Below are positions 53,961 through 64,000 of a DNA stretch of 64,000 nucleotides, piece after piece. This DNA comes from Sorex araneus. Lineage: Eukaryota; Chordata; Mammalia; Eulipotyphla; Soricidae. The position numbers and the translations under genes were made by a program. Below the pieces are notes generated by a model. That model had not been told where the DNA came from. It ran no database searches and saw only the letters and a program-made list of their open reading frames with translations. The stretch is taken from positions 82,803,126-82,867,125 of the forward strand of contig NC_073305.1 of the NCBI RefSeq assembly GCF_027595985.1. The letters are read 5' to 3'. How positions within the stretch are numbered: the first letter of the stretch is position 1; the number at the start of each line of letters is the position of its first letter.

Positions 53961-55929
53961 ACACAACCAACCACCACCACAACACAATAGCCCCAAATGC
54001 CAAGTTATCTCTTATTTTTTTAAAGGAAAGATGATTGTTTTGTACTATTTGTTCAGTTCCATTGTTTCGGTTTTCTCTTTTGGGGACTTCACTTATGTAT
54101 TCCTTACATCTCTACTGTCTTCTTGACATATCATTTTCTTTAGGATTTATTTACCAACTGTATTTTCATTTTATTTCTGATCACTTGTTTTTGATGCATT
54201 TCTCACTGTATTTATACATAGTGTGTGGAATATTTAAGGAGAGTCCTTTAAAACTAAATTTCTGTATGTTGAGTGCTCTTAGAAATTCAGCTTTTGTTAT
54301 AGTTACTATAAGTGTACGCTGATGAACCAGATATAAAGAAAAAGGCTATATTTTTTAATGATGTAAACAACACTTACTTTATCATGTAACTGTCAAAGCA
54401 ATACTCTAGATATTGAAAATTGTTAATATAAGAATTGCTTTACTGAATTCAGCTAACTTTCCGGGGGTCAGAAGGTGGAAGATAAAAGAAAGCATAATTT
54501 CTTCTCTATAAAGAAACAGAAATTAGTATGCATCTATGTTTAGGTCACTTACTTCCTTTGTCACTAGAACAATAGAACTGGAGGAAACAGATATTTAGAT
54601 CCCTACCTAGGATTATAGAATCCAAAGCTTAAGCTCAGAAAAATAAATAAGCTTTTGATAATGACTGTGCTAATGAGACACAGACCTGCCTGGCATTAGG
54701 AAATATGCAATTCTTACTTTGGAATATCATATTCCTCTGTTACAGGGATATTAACTATATTACCTTAAATTCTTTTCTCTAAGGGGGCTCTTAAATCTTT
54801 TCTATTTAAGACTAGGCTGCTCCCACACCTGGAGACCAAGCAGATAAGGTTTTTTAAAGGGGTGAATACAATTTGCTATTCCACTTTATAAAGTCACCTT
54901 ATAATAAAAGTTAAAAAGATACTTTTTATTCACCTGTAATGAACATGCTAAAACAAAGTTAGATCATTTACTTTAACCTTCTTTTTCTAGCAGTTACCTG
55001 GGCAGATCATACTAATTTTGTTTAAGGAAGGCAATTACTGAAATAGTCATTAAGACATGCAAATTTAATTGCCTATTTCTACAGTGTATAAAAGAAAACT
55101 TGTAGAAGAACTATTATATTGGTATACTTGATATCATATTTAGGGTTTAAAATCTGCCTTCCCCTTTAATGATATGGAATAAGGTATTTGGGTAAGCTGT
55201 TGTTAAAAATAAACAGAACTCCCTACCAACCGCCTCTAATTATTATCACCAATATAATTGCTTTCTTCTATTCCCTACATAAACCTACACAGAACCAAAT
55301 CTATTTGGTTGTATGCATCAATGCTTTTGTTAAGCAATTGGGAACTAGAAACAATCACATCTTGGTTGAGTTGTACAGGAGTCAAGCACTAAAGGAAGAA
55401 GTAAAGAAAGAAGTATGGAGGTGTGGAGTCTCTGCCATATTGGTCCTTTGGTTTTGAACTGACACAGTAGGAATATAATGACAGAGGCAGAAGCTGTCAC
55501 GAATTTGAAATTTTAAAAGATTTTGAGAATGAGAAATTGTTGCTTTAGGACACAAGAACAAAAGAAATATAAAGTATCTTAGAAATATGGATGCTTATCT
55601 TATTTTCTCATGAAACCGAGAATCTAGCATCAGACCTCTGTAGATGTAACCTACATGTCTGGGTTCTACAGCTGACAATGACTGCTATGTTACTACTCTG
55701 GTTTCTTAAGTTTATTGCCTACAGGAAACCAAAGCAGAACACTAAAAAAGGACAGAAACTCCTATTTTTTACTGATAGATTTGACTGAATGAAAATTAGA
55801 GATGCTATTGGTTACTCTAGATATAACTTGGAGACATTTCTAGAGTGTTATGACTTCGTTCATTTAGAGGTGAGGGTACTTCAAGTAATAATCTTATTAC
55901 TTACTAATAAATATTTCATATTATCCAAA
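53961..55929. other. Unique AT-rich sequence
   Basis: Nothing recognised apart from scattered A/T runs. Small frames such as 55188-55457 have no family signature. Confidence 0.4.
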
Positions 55930-56078
55930 CGCACGGCAGAGACTGGCAAGCTACCCGTGCCGTATTCAATATGCCAAAAACAGTAACAACAAGTCTCACA
56001 ATGGAGACGTTACTGGTGCCCGCTCGAAGAAAGCGATGAGCAATGGGATGATAGTGATAGTGATAGTGATAGTGATTA
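55930..56078 (+). mobile_element. Family B SINE, 5' truncated
   Basis: Starts at cgcacggcagagactggcaa and keeps 'tattcaatatgccaaaaacagtaacaac' in part, ggagacgttactggtgcccg and ctcgaagaaagcgatgagc. The tail is (gatagt)n, about four units. Confidence 0.88.
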
Positions 56079-57334
56079 CCCAAAACATTTCCAATGTGAT
56101 CTTTATTTTTTTTACAAGTTTCAAAAATCTTTATATCATCTATCATAGAATAATAACAGTCTTATAATTGAAAATTACTTATATTTATATCTATATCATA
56201 TACAGTATACCTGAAATGAATACTCTTACTTTCAGCTAATGTACTTTCACTCAATTCAGACATATCTACAATATATCTGACAAATTACCTTTAATGTTTT
56301 AGTTTTGTCAGTCCTAAATTATTCTTTATATTAAATACAGAGTGCAGCCAACACAATCTGTTAATAACTTCATTCAGAGTTCCTACTTCTACATTTTGAA
56401 TTAATAGACTTGTTTTTCTGTATGATATCCCTTCAAGTATTTGAAGATAATCTTTATACTCAGTTCCAGCCTGCTCAATTTTCTGCTTTTTGTCACTTTT
56501 CAAATACTCTCTTGGATACAGTATTCCCATCTCTCACTTTTGTGAGCCAACCTTTAGTTGTCCCATTGTCATTCACAGTTTTAATATTGCATTTATAGGG
56601 AGAATTATAACTTCAAGGTGGGATATATTATGGTTAAGAAGACAATAAAAATTGTGTATCCTATTTTAAAATGTTACTGAATAAAATAGTCATTGAAGCA
56701 GGTGGAATTAAGAGTAGATCATTTTATAATCTCAGCTGCTGACTTACATAAAGGAGAATAAAGGGAATTAAATATTAGAAGGCTATGGCTGACAACTTAA
56801 AATGGATCATTATACAAAAAAAATCCAAGGGGTGGAATTATCATTTCTGTCATACAAAGGAAAAAGCTGAGGCTGAAAGAAGTTACATAACTTAGCCAAG
56901 GCACCCAGCTGGCAGATGACAAGACCTGAAACTATATGTGCATTTGAATTCAAACACAGGGTGTTCTCATTCTATTTGGTATTTATTTTTCTAGTTCTTT
57001 CTCTTCAAGCTTAGGTGATATTTTAGGAGAGTAAACCACATCAAGAACAGACTTTTATATGTTTCATTCTAGTGTATAAAATAGAAGTAGAAGCAGTAAA
57101 ACAGGCTGGAACAAATGACCCCAAAGACAAAAAGTTTTACCAAAATTGTTAAGATGATGTAGACTTCGTTGATGTGTAATAAAAGTCAGGTTTCCATAGA
57201 GAGTTTATGATAGAAGCTGTATACACCTTGGTATTTTACATTAATTTATCTCCTCTATCTTTGATGTGTATGGCTCATTTTTCAATTGAGAGCATGTATG
57301 AATATTTACCTCAACTACTATTTGCTTCTTTTTA
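56079..57334. other. Unique sequence with a probable L2/MIR tail
   Basis: 56830-56960 shows 'aaaagctgaggctgaaagaagttacataacttagccaaggcacccagctggcagatg' in short recognisable blocks, the common order of old L2/MIR 3' regions (plus strand). The rest is unrecognised. Confidence 0.45.
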
Positions 57335-58432
57335 AAAAAATATTGAATCACTATGAGATAGTTACAAGCTTTCATGTTTGGGTTACAATCACACAATTAT
57401 CAAACACCCATCCTTCCACCAGTGCACATTTCCCACCACCAATATTCCTGGTATATACCCCCTTTCCCATCCTCCCCCTGCTTCCATGGCAGACAGTATT
57501 CCCCATAATCTCTCTCTACTTTTGGGCATTATGGCTTTCAACACAGACACTGAGAGATCATCATGTTTGGTCCATTATCTCCTTTTGGCACACATCTCCC
57601 ATTCTGACTGATTCCTCCAGCCATCATTTTCTTAGTGATCCCTTTTCTATTCCATCTGCCTTCTCGCCTCCACTCATGAAGCAGGATTCTAGCTATGGGG
57701 TAATCCTCCTGGTCCTTGTATCTACTGTCCTTGGGTGTCAGCCTCATATGATGTTATTCTATACTCCACAAATGAGTGCAGTACTTCTATGTCTGTCCCT
57801 CGCTTTCTGACTCATTTCACTTAGCATGATATGTATTCTCCATGTCTATCTATTTATAAGCAAATTTCATGACTTCATATCTTCTGACAGCTGCATAGTA
57901 TTCCATAGTGTAGATGTACCAAAGTTTCTTTAACCAGTCATCTGTTCTAGGGCACTCAGGTTGTTTCCAGATTTTGGCTACTGTGAACAGTGCTGCAATA
58001 AACATGTAGGTACAGATGTCATTTCTACTGTGCTTTTTTGAATCCTTGGGATATATTCCCAGAAGTGGTATTGCAGGGTCATATGGAAGCTCAATTTCTA
58101 GTTTTTGAAGGACCATCCATATTGTCTTCCAAAAAGGCTGGACCAGTCGGCATTCCCACCAACAGTAAAAGAGCGTCCCTTTTCCCCCGCATCCACGCCA
58201 GCACTGGTTGCTTTTGTTCTTTTGAATGTGTGCCAGTCTCTGTGGTGTGAAATGATATCTCATTGTTGTTTTGAATTGCATCTCCCTGATGACTAGCTAT
58301 TTAGAGCATTTTTTCATGTGCCTTTTGGTCATTTGTATTTCTTTTTTGATGAAACTTCTGTTCATTTCTTCTCCCCATTTTTTGATGGGGTCAGAGGTTT
58401 TTTTCTTATACAATTCTATTAGTGTCTTGTAA
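57335..58432 (-). mobile_element. L1, 5' truncated, about 1.1 kb
   Basis: The plus strand starts with an A/T-rich tail and gaatcactatgagatagtta, then a C-rich 3' UTR, then complement of ORF2. The minus frame 57850-58281 (143 codons) has the cysteine motif (CWRGC ... YCWWEC) and [13 protein letters not shown]. Middle-aged: the main carboxy block is still open but upstream frames are broken. Confidence 0.9.
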
Positions 58433-58679
58433 ATTACAACAATTATTTTATTTTAATGCTCAATTTTCTGGTCTGTTTGTTCTGCCATCCTGTGTATTTA
58501 TTACTTATATCAATATCTTGTTAAACACGTACCTAGAACTAAGCATTAGAGGCTTTCACTTAGCTTCTGATAGAAGCTTCTGATCCATTTGAAAATGTAG
58601 AGCAGGGAAGATTTACCACTTGCTCTACATTTGTATATGCACAGTTAATGTCACAATTCAAGTAATAAAAAAACTTTCA
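58433..58679. other. Unique segment
   Basis: Nothing recognised. Confidence 0.4.
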
Positions 58680-58922
58680 ATCAAAGCAGGTAAAACAATA
58701 TGCTCAGAAACAATGCCTACAAGGGGGAACAAAGGACAAAGAGAAAGAAAAGAGTGTCTGCCACAGTGATAGACTGGAGGCAGAAGGCAAACTGGGGACA
58801 CAGGTGGAGGGAATGAACACTGATGAAGGAATTGATTTTGGAACATTGTAGGTCTGCAACTCAATCATGAAAACTTTTATAACTCTCATTCACTGCGATT
58901 CAATGAAAACATTTTTAAATAT
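58680..58922 (+). mobile_element. L1 3' UTR fragment
   Basis: Shows agagaaagaaaagagtgtct, 'ggacacaggtggagggaatg', actgatgaaggaattg, gcaactcaatcatgaaaact and cactgcgattcaatgaaaac. Older than most others. Confidence 0.75.
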
Positions 58923-59205
58923 GACCCCTTAAACAAACACTGAATAGAGTTACTAAAAATAATATTTATTTCATTCAAAAGAAATGCAGAATAAATAAAA
59001 TTTCATGTATTATAATATTACATTTATTATATCTGGCAATAATCTGAAAAGAGAGGCAATATTACTGTTATATTACTGATATTACATTTAATACAACAAA
59101 CATAAATCCATTATGTAGTAGTAGTTGCTCTAGTGAGTGTGAATACAAGAGTAGTCTCTGATTTGGAAGTTCATGCTATTAACAATTGTACCCTTAAAAT
59201 CCCAC

Positions 59206-59265
59206 TGCATCACTGTATCACTGTATCACTATCATCCCGTTGTTTATTGACTTACTTGAGCAAAT
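59206..59265 (-). mobile_element. Family B/C 3' tail fragment
   Basis: The plus strand has catcactgtatcactgtatc, actatcatcccgttg and 'tattgacttacttgagcaaa', only the reversed repeat tail and the last 30 bp of the element. A severely 5'-truncated insertion. Confidence 0.7.
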
Positions 59266-59384
59266 TATTTGAAGATTATTTGGCAATCCCACTAGAGTTT
59301 TTCTCAATTGCTGAATCTGCTTGTTTTCACCACATTCACCACAGTCTTTATTGCTTTGTTATTTATTTATTAGGTTTTAAATTT

Positions 59385-59555
59385 TTTTGGAGGGGGGAGG
59401 CATACTCAACATCGCTCAGGGCTTACTCTTGGCTCTGTGCTCAGGAATCACTCCTAGCAGGACTCAGGATCGTAGGGCGTTCCAGGGATTGAATCCTGGA
59501 GGGTTGCATGCAAGACAAGTGCTGGACTATCGTTTTAATCCCTCACTTCAGTCTT
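59385..59555 (-). mobile_element. Old family A SINE
   Basis: The plus strand has atcgctcagggcttactctt, ggctctgtgctcaggaatca, ctcctagcaggactcaggat, gggattgaatcctgg and gcatgcaagacaagtgctgg. Confidence 0.75.
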
Positions 59556-59559
59556 TTAC

Positions 59560-59867
59560 ATACTCTTTTCCTCACTATGGGAAATTAATAATGACGGTAA
59601 GCCAAAGTTGCTGTGATTTTCTCAAAAAGACTTGAGCTTCCAACATGGAACCGTGCAGATCTTTAAAATTTCTGCTTCGGAATAACTCCAGTGGAGAAAC
59701 TCTGTCGCAGCCCTGGATTGGGTTCCTGGACTGCATGGCCCACTGATCCCAACTGAGAGTGGCTCTGGTTGGGGGAACAGCAAGGTGCATAAAGATGTTT
59801 GGGTAACCAGACAGCGCTGAGATAAAAACCTGACTCTTATGCTCTGTTTCATTTATTTTTTGAATAC
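59560..59867. other. Unique sequence
   Basis: Slightly raised GC near 59690-59770. No feature recognised. Confidence 0.4.
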
Positions 59868-60625
59868 TTTTAATTTTTTAATTTTTATTAAGGCACCACC
59901 ATTTACAAAGTTATTAATCGTGTTTGGTTTTAACATGTGTTTGGTTTTAACATACTTGCTTGTATTCTGTAATATACATTCTCCATCCCTCTTGGAGAGC
60001 CCCGCAAGCTACAGGGAGTATCCAGCCCACATGGCAGAGCCTGACAAGCTCCCCATGGCGTATTTGATATGCCAAATACAATTAACAATAGCGGGTTGCA
60101 TTCCCCTGACCCTAAAATAGCCTCCAAAGGGCACTGTTTGGAAGGACCTGTAAGGAGAGGCTATTAAAATTTCAGGGCTGGGACAAATGGATATGTTATT
60201 GGCACCCGCTCAAGCAAATCAATGAACAGGATGACAATGATACAGTGATACTATGATTAATTGTCGAGTTTTAGGCATACAATGCTCCAGCACCAGTTCC
60301 ACACCCAATGTCAACTTTCTTCCACCAGTGTTCCCAAGTTTCCTTCCATTCTCTACCCCCACTCCCAGCCTGCCTCCTTGATAGGCACATTTTCAAGTTC
60401 GGTTGTTGTAGTTTGGATGCCATGCTTCCGGTGTTGTTGGCTCTGTAGTTTGGATATATGACTAGCCCTTCCTCCATAACACATATGTCTCCAACCTCCT
60501 TGATCCCTGCTCCTTTTTACCCCTTGTCCACTTCAACCTGTAACCCCATTCTATTGCATTCCCTCTCTGCTCTTCTCTTTCCCATGTGGAATTAAGTGTG
60601 ATAGAATTGCCATCCCCCCAATTTT
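59868..60625 (-). mobile_element. Old L1 3' UTR, split by a family C-like SINE
   Basis: The left part (59868-59978) has ttattaaggcaccaccattt, acaaagttattaatcgtg and a doubled gtttggttttaacat. The right part (about 60253-60625) has ggcatacaatgctccagcac, ttcttccaccagtgttccc and a C-rich stretch. The motif tttggttttaacatacttgc here also occurs (inverted) at about 46350 in composite 2. Confidence 0.65.
59980..60252 (+). mobile_element. Family C-like element, 5' truncated
   Basis: Starts tccatccctcttggagagcc, then ggcgtatttgatatgcc, 'gcattcccctgaccctaaaatagcc', 'gggctgggacaaatgg', tattggcacccgctcaagc and tail gatgacaatgatacagtgat. Has the extra family C segment between body and end. Confidence 0.82.
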
Positions 60626-60629
60626 TTTA

Positions 60630-60884
60630 AAGTTAGGAATTAAAGAATATTTATTTTCTAAAAAATATTTTAGGAAATAAATAAAATTAAATAAAAATAT
60701 TTAATTCCACTGTATATTTGCGATGGCAAATATAGAGGATGTTTTTAGACAAAAATGTAGAATTTCTTAAGGATTTTTTAAAAGTTGTTTTATTTCTTTC
60801 AAAAATAAAATATTTTTATTATATTTAATATTGAAAATAGAATAACTTAGCAATTCTCTCAATAATTTATAGCAAACTTAATCT
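60630..60884. other. AT-rich segment
   Basis: Nothing recognised. Confidence 0.4.
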
Positions 60885-61435
60885 AACACATATTGAAAGG
60901 ATTCTACATCATGATCCAGTATAATTTCTTCAAGAGATGTGGGATGGTTCAAAATATGCAAATAATTAACATTTAAAAAATTCCACATGAACTAATTTAG
61001 TATACTATGTTGACATAAAATAATAAAAATAATGAATATGTACGGATAAAGTTTTGATAAGATTAAACATTGAGTTATGATAAGAATTATCAGTGACATA
61101 AGGTGATCAATAGGAGATCCACAGTATCACTCACTGACAATAAATGACTTTCATCTAAAATCCGACATCTAAAATCCAAAGATTATAACCACCTTCAGCA
61201 TAATTATTCAACATAACATTGGAAAACCATTGCAATAACACACAATATTAAGTAACCCATTGAAAAAAATTAATTACTGTTTTAGATGACATTCTAATAT
61301 ATACAGGAAACTCTAAACACTCTACCAAAAATTTGTTAGAAAATATAAATGATACAGTAAAGTGGTAGGCTATGAAATTCTATGAAATTAATATACACAA
61401 ACCTGTTGCATATATATGTATATATATATACGTAC
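60885..61435 (+). mobile_element. Ancient L1 ORF2, reverse transcriptase region
   Basis: cacatattgaaaggattcta, gatggttcaaaatatgcaaa and gataaagttttgataagatt follow the order of L1 ORF2 around the fingers/palm of the reverse transcriptase. All frames are broken. Confidence 0.7.
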
Positions 61436-61479
61436 ATAAATCCCCTTTAAGAATATTGTCCTACTCAATACTATGCCTT

Positions 61480-62195
61480 TTTAATTTAGTGATAGTTTCG
61501 TTAGTAGTCCAAAGACTTTTAATTTGATACAATCCTATTTGTTTATTTTGGCTTTTCCTTCCCTCCCAATGGAATCAAATTCCTGAGTACATAATGGAAT
61601 TGCCAATATTATGGAGTTACTTGCTTACGTTTTTTTCAATATATTTTATGGATTCAAGTCTAACACTGAAATATTTAACTCATTTTGAGTGAACTTTTTT
61701 GCATCGTGTGAAATAGAGGTCTAAATTCATTCCTTCATATGTGGCTACTCTATTTTTCCAACACTTTTAAAGGGATTTTTCTTTCTCCATTTAATGTTTT
61801 GGGTTCTTTGTCACAAATTTGATGTCAGTATACCTAAGGATTTATTTTTGGGTTCTCAATTCTATCTAATTTGTTTGCATATCTGCTTTGATCCCAATAT
61901 CACACTGTGTTGACAGCTATAGTTTTATAGTATGGTTTTAAGTCAGAAAATGTGATGCCCCCATCTTCTTTAGTCTCAGATTGGTTTGGCTATTTAGGAA
62001 GTTCTGAGGTTCAGTGAAGTTTAGTAATAATGGTTTTTCCATGTTTTTTAAGAATGTTGTTGAGAGTGAATTTAATCTGTATGTTTTGGGTACTATGGTC
62101 ATTTTAAACACGTTAGCTCTTCTCTTCCATGAAGAGCAAGTATTTTTGTTTATTTCTTTGTGTCTTTTTCTGTTTCCAGTTTCTTTCCTCTGTTT
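61480..62195 (-). mobile_element. Ancient L1 ORF2, middle region, inverted
   Basis: On the minus strand 'aagaagatgggggcatcaca', ctataaaactatagctgtca and 'acactttt/tggaaaaatagagtagcc' lie in the order of ORF2 downstream of the catalytic region. The frame 61938-62222 contains part of it (LRLKKMGASHFLT). Together with 63300-63945 (plus strand, later ORF2) it fits one old twin-primed insertion, now split by younger elements. Confidence 0.7.
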
Positions 62196-62218
62196 CCTGA
62201 CTTGCAGATTTTGGACTA

Positions 62219-62640
62219 CCATTGGAGGTATTCAGGGCTTACTCCTTGCTCTGTACTTACTTAGGAATCACACCTAGAAGACTCAGGGATCATACCTGGT
62301 AGCACTGTCATCCCATTCATTGTTCATCAATTTGCTCGAATAGATACCAGTAACGTCTCCATTGTAAGACTTGTTACTGTTTTTGGTACATCGAATATGC
62401 CACGGGTAGCTTGCCAGGCTCTGTAGTGCAGGTGAGATATTCTCGGTAGCTTTCCAGGCTCTCTGAGAGGGATGAAGGAATCAAACCTGGGTTGGCCACG
62501 TGTAGGGCAAATGTCCTATCCGCTGTGCTACCACTCCAGCCCATCATACCTAGTACCAGGAATCAAACCTGCCAAACCTGGTCATCTATGCAAGGCAATG
62601 TGCCCTCTCTTCTAACTCCAATCCATGACTTCTAGTTTTT
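62219..62640 (-). mobile_element. Old family A SINE, split by a family B SINE
   Basis: The left part (62219-62288) has ggaggtattcagggcttact, ccttgctctgtacttac and agactcagggatcatacc. The right part (62556-62640) has ccaggaatcaaacctgcc and atgcaaggcaatgtgccc. Confidence 0.65.
62302..62542 (-). mobile_element. Family B SINE, full length
   Basis: The TSD atcatacctRgta lies at 62289-62301 and 62543-62555. The plus strand has agcactgtcatcccattcat, the RTE-like block (ccagtaacgtctccattgta), tacatcgaatatgccacggg, 'gaatcaaacctgggttggcc' and tgtgctaccactccagccc. Confidence 0.92.
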
Positions 62641-62713
62641 AATGTATGTATTTTACCTTTTGACATGGCAGCCATTCTAGTAGCGCTCTGAAATTTCAAG
62701 AATCATCCCTGGT

Positions 62714-63140
62714 GAGGTTGACTCCATGGCTTCGAGGCTGGCCTCACGTTCCGGGGAAAGGGCAACTCAGAGAAGCGATCACCAACTACATTGTAGTCGA
62801 AGGCCATGTGGGGGAAGGGAGTTGCAGGCTGAATGAGGGCTAGAGACTGAGCACAGCGGCCACTCAACACCTTTATTGCAAACCACAACAGCTAATTAGA
62901 GAGAGAGAACAGAAGGGAATGCCTTGCCACAGTGGCAGGGTGGGGTGGGGGGGAGATGGGATTGGGGAGGGTGGGAGGGACGCTGGGTTTACGGGTGGTG
63001 GAGAATGGGCACTGGTGAAGGGATGGGTTCCCGAACTTTGTATGAGGGAAGTATAAGCACAAAAGTGTATAAATCTGTAACTGTACCCTCACGGTGATTC
63101 TCTAATTAAAAATAAATAAATTTAAAAATTAAAAAAAAAA
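62714..63140 (+). mobile_element. Young L1, 3' UTR only, 427 bp
   Basis: A perfect 16-bp TSD, aagaatcatccctggt, lies at 62698-62713 and 63141-63156. A G-rich tract (about 62937-62979), gagaatgggcactggtgaag, tataaatctgtaactgtacc, cacggtgattctctaattaa and poly(A). Nearly identical to the 3' part of the 1250-2585 L1, so recently active. Confidence 0.94.
62937..62979 (+). other. G-quadruplex-prone tract in L1 3' UTR
   Basis: At least seven runs of three or more G separated by one to four bases. The same tract is on the minus strand at about 1400-1443. G4-prone tracts are a known feature of mammalian L1 3' UTRs. Folding here is inferred. Confidence 0.75.
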
Positions 63141-63299
63141 AAGAATCATCCCTGGTAATTCTCAGCTACGTAGACTGAGTAGTTGAATGCAAGAATCTAA
63201 TAATTTGGAACCACAGAATATTGAGAATCTTAGGACATCCTGGGGGTTTTCACGGACCTCAAGGAATCCACCAGGAGTCTGCATGCGGATTTTAGATGC

Positions 63300-63945
63300 T
63301 ATATATAAAGAATTCACAAAATGCAACATCATCAACAAAAGTAAATAACCATATCAAAAATGGGCAAAATATTTGAGTAGACACTTTTTTACAGAAAACA
63401 TTAGAATGTGCAACTGCCACTTAAAAATTCTAAAAATCAGTGTCATTGGCTATGAAGGAATCACAAATCAAAGTGTCAATGAGATAACATATCATACCTA
63501 TGGCCTATATGAAAAGGTCACAAACAATTAGTGCTGATGTGGATGTGAAGTAAAAGGAAACTCGTTCATGTTTGTAGGACTGTAGAGCTATCCAGTCTCT
63601 GTGGAAAGTAACTTCTCATATAAAGAAAATCCAACCCTGGGTTTCTATCTCAAGAACATAAAAATAATTCAAAACAATATGTGAACACTAATGTTCATTA
63701 TGGTCTATGTACAATGACCTAGATATAGTATAAAAATGCTATTCATCTCTAAGAAAAGTTGAAATCCTACTTTTTGGTACAACATGAATGAAATTGGCTG
63801 GTGTCATACTAAGTGAAATATGTCAGAAGGAGAAGGACAAATACTAGTTTCACTACAGTTTTCATGATCTACTTTTTGTAAGTAGAGGACTGGATGATCA
63901 ATCTCAGATGTCACCTTTAAATGAATAAATCAATTAGTGTAATTC
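63300..63945 (+). mobile_element. Ancient L1 ORF2, carboxy region
   Basis: aaaaatgggcaaaatatttg (LYK...PYQKWAKYLSRH-like), 'gtcaatgagataacatatcata', 'ctatccagtctctgtggaaagt', 'gggtttctatctcaagaaca' and ggtgtcatactaagtgaaat, in ORF2 order. Frames are broken. More diverged than the shrew L1 set. Confidence 0.75.
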
Positions 63946-63974
63946 CCTAGGTCATGAATGTATTTAATAGAAAC

Positions 63975-64000
63975 ACTCTAGCACTGTCCTCCCGCTGTTC
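63975..64000 (-). mobile_element. Family B SINE, cut by the window edge
   Basis: ctctagcactgtcctcccgc begins the reversed tail of a family B or C element that continues beyond the window. Confidence 0.6.

Noticed and set aside
57286-57810. 174-codon plus-strand frame
   Set aside because: It is antisense to an L1 3' UTR and ORF2 end. The equivalent antisense stretches in other L1 copies are not open in the same way.
1-64000. CRISPR array, bacterial operon or plasmid features
   Set aside because: The direct repeats are TSDs, SINE copies and microsatellites. Codon use, AT content and repeat families are those of a mammalian nuclear genome.
1-64000. Mole, hedgehog, bat or carnivore origin
   Set aside because: The dominant tRNA-headed SINE and its linked L1 3' UTR match what I know from Sorex and not the main SINEs I know from those groups. 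A close shrew relative cannot be excluded.

Overview
The window looks like gene-poor nuclear DNA of a shrew (Soricidae, most likely Sorex or a close relative). The evidence is dozens of tRNA-headed SINEs with the SOR-type core (ggctggagcgatagcacagc, then tttgccttgcac, then a B box ggttcgattcc) and many copies of one LINE-1 (L1) lineage whose 3' UTR carries 'tgcactggtg-agg-atggg'. The species call rests on recognising these repeats. I found no protein-coding gene, processed gene copy, tRNA, rRNA or CRISPR array. Most long reading frames are L1 ORF2 remnants or read-through of SINEs.

Five layers of mobile DNA are visible. (1) Old mammalian repeats: an L1M-type 3' UTR (871-3645, interrupted), MIR/L2-like tails, and two probable MaLR LTRs (14632-15395 and 44470-44850). 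(2) Old L1 pieces, for example 60885-61435, 61480-62195 and 63300-63945. (3) Shrew-lineage L1 copies, mostly 5' truncated. The youngest, 1250-2585 and 62714-63140, have perfect 16-bp target-site duplications (TSDs). (4) SINEs with one shared tRNA-like head and two tails: family A (about 170 bp, A-rich tail) and family B (about 240 bp, ending 'ggagacgttactggtgcccgctcgagcaaatcgatgagcaacgggatgacagtg' in shorter or longer form). (5) Longer composite elements.

The composites are the most interesting content. Family C is a 554-562 bp element present with intact ends and TSDs at 303-856 and 21644-22205. It has a GC-rich 5' part and the same 3' end as family B. That 3' end matches the end of an RTE-clade LINE whose broken reverse transcriptase lies at 45430-46300, so families B and C look like RTE-mobilised parasites while family A looks L1-mobilised. 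Two further insertions have an SVA-like layout of tandem GC-rich 5' units, a mosaic body and an L1-like 3' end with poly(A). One is 3764-4602 (15-bp TSD; 327-bp unit present about 1.4 times; a perfect GC palindrome). The other is 45250-46987 (17-bp TSD; 376-bp unit of family C present about 1.5 times; RTE segments head to head).

Layout: 1-6 kb nested L1/L1M and composite 1; 6-12 kb scattered SINEs in unique DNA, with a possible conserved non-coding block near 9.95-10.27 kb; 12-24 kb AT-rich unique DNA with SINEs, a MaLR LTR and family C copies; 24-29 kb L1s and two long GGAA arrays; 29-40 kb sparse repeats plus a nested SINE/L1 pair; 41-44 kb a long L1; 45-48 kb composite 2 and an L1; 48-57 kb mostly unique DNA; 57-64 kb dense L1s. 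Boundaries given without a TSD are by-eye estimates, good to about 10-30 bp, and worse for degraded copies.
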